Source: DATFKA01 sp035268885 (lineage in GTDB: Bacteria > Bacteroidota > Bacteroidia > Chitinophagales > Saprospiraceae). Taken from it: 64,000 nucleotides of DNA. The DNA is taken from NCBI GenBank assembly GCA_035268885.1, contig DATFKA010000072.1, forward strand, positions 1 to 64,000, given 5' to 3'. Shown here one piece after another: positions 63,757 through 64,000 of the stretch. A program made the position numbers and the translations under genes. Position 1 is the first letter of the stretch. Each line of letters opens with the position of its first letter. The notes under the pieces were generated by a model, which did no database searches, had not been told where the DNA came from, and saw only the letters and a list, made by a program, of their open reading frames with translations.

Positions 63757-63920
63757 TTAGGAATGAGTCAATAATAAACTACACATCTTTACTTGTTCTT
63801 TTACCGCCCAGTTTCGTTAAAAAGCCTCGTCGATGCGCTGCATCGCCTGCATTTTTCGCCTCACTGAGCAGCAAAATATCTTCGTAAATCTTGTACACTT
63901 TATTAATGCCCCATTCCTAA
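63757..63920. repeat. Complete palindromic MITE-like element, 164 bases
   Basis: The ends are TTAGGAATG and CATTCCTAA. About 30 bases of terminal inverted repeat agree with a few mismatches (GTCAATAATAAA against GCATTAATAAA). The core is a perfect hairpin, CGATGC-GCT-GCATCG, at 63831-63845, the exact centre. The right end supplies the stop codon of the minus-strand gene at 63917. The 66-base copy at 52908 is derived from this type by deletion. Confidence 0.9.
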
Positions 63921-64000
63921 ATAATCTCATCAAATTCATCCAGGTGTCGCTCCTGGGCCTGGGCCAGGGCCTGTACACTGGCATTACGCATTTGCTCAAA
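63917..64000 (-). CDS. C-terminal end of an unidentified gene (partial)
   Basis: Only the last 27 codons are in the window (FEQMRNASVQALAQAQERHL, then DEFDEII, stop). The segment looks like an amphipathic helix with an acidic tail. The TAG stop lies inside the terminal repeat of the palindromic element. Whether this is the original stop cannot be judged without the upstream sequence. A different frame over this region, reaching into the palindrome, has no coding appearance. Family unknown. Confidence 0.65.
   Translation of the reverse strand, partial: FEQMRNASVQALAQAQERHLDEFDEII

Noticed and set aside
63817..63999. 60-codon minus-strand frame reaching into the palindrome
   Set aside because: Another frame on the same strand gives a helical C-terminus ending at 63917 and looks coding; this one is Arg/Cys-rich and crosses the repeat.
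1..64000. CRISPR array, rRNA, tRNA, prophage, transposase or toxin-antitoxin system
   Set aside because: No regularly spaced direct repeats, no RNA-gene signatures and no recognisable mobile-element proteins were found on either strand.

Overview
The window is about 64 kb of chromosome from a Bacteroidota bacterium, most likely of the Saprospiraceae/Lewinella type. This is inferred from gene content and style: a SusC/SusD pair, many signal-peptidase-II lipoproteins, FG-GAP/VCBS propeller proteins with an ASPIC/UnbV domain, a gliding-motility-type C-terminal sorting domain, SprB repeats, CotH and paired M16 proteins, and Bacteroidota-type promoters (TTTG, about 20 bases, then TAnnTTTG). No rRNA, tRNA, CRISPR array, transposase, integrase or phage gene was seen.

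Layout. 0.2-4.8 kb (minus): an operon of a 23S rRNA methyltransferase, a Clp-like double AAA+ ATPase and a DUF819 membrane protein. 5.2-10 kb (plus): Lon, phenylalanine hydroxylase and two lipoproteins, one with a hydratase/FAH-type fold. 10-17 kb (mostly minus): a UbiA-type prenyltransferase, a DUF1573 lipoprotein, PolX with a degenerate polymerase site, an FKBP lipoprotein (plus), DUF3467 and topoisomerase I. 17.5-20 kb (plus): a BioD-like/DRTGG protein and PurB. 20.5-32.5 kb (plus): SusC, SusD, a 1165-residue double-propeller ASPIC protein and two paralogous cytochrome-c/FG-GAP lipoproteins. This is the most distinctive accessory block. 32.5-39.2 kb: a sorted surface protein, a beta-mannosidase lipoprotein, and a Tat-exported Gfo/Idh/MocA oxidoreductase with DoxX. 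39.6-48.8 kb: a giant AsmA/TamB-like protein, a YheT hydrolase, two CotH proteins (one lacking the key aspartates) and a one-domain asparaginase. 48.9-54.6 kb (minus): an inactive/active M16 pair, YkuK, TraB/GumN and an Lrp-type regulator. 54.9-58.5 kb (minus): ccmB-ccmC-ccmD-glutamate dehydrogenase. 58.6-64 kb: a cell-wall amidase, a propeller/SprB/OmpA chimera, a small DUF6435 protein and the end of an unidentified gene.

How the genes fit together. SusC/SusD plus three surface-type lipoproteins, two carrying a CxxCH haem site, look like an outer-membrane uptake or oxidation module. The CcmBCD haem-handling genes elsewhere in the window are consistent with an organism that matures c-type cytochromes. 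Beta-mannosidase and the Gfo/Idh/MocA enzyme suggest glycan use. The amidase and the OmpA chimera concern the envelope.

The intergenic DNA holds a striking set of long imperfect palindromes (MITE- or REP-like), each with a near-perfect hairpin at its exact centre. They lie at 1-114, 4809-5046, 39373-39542 and 63757-63920. A left-end fragment of the third lies at 11704-11746, and an internally deleted 66-base copy of the fourth at 52908-52973. A different repeat forms an inverted pair around the ASPIC-protein gene. All functional calls come from motif recognition by eye; no database search was run.
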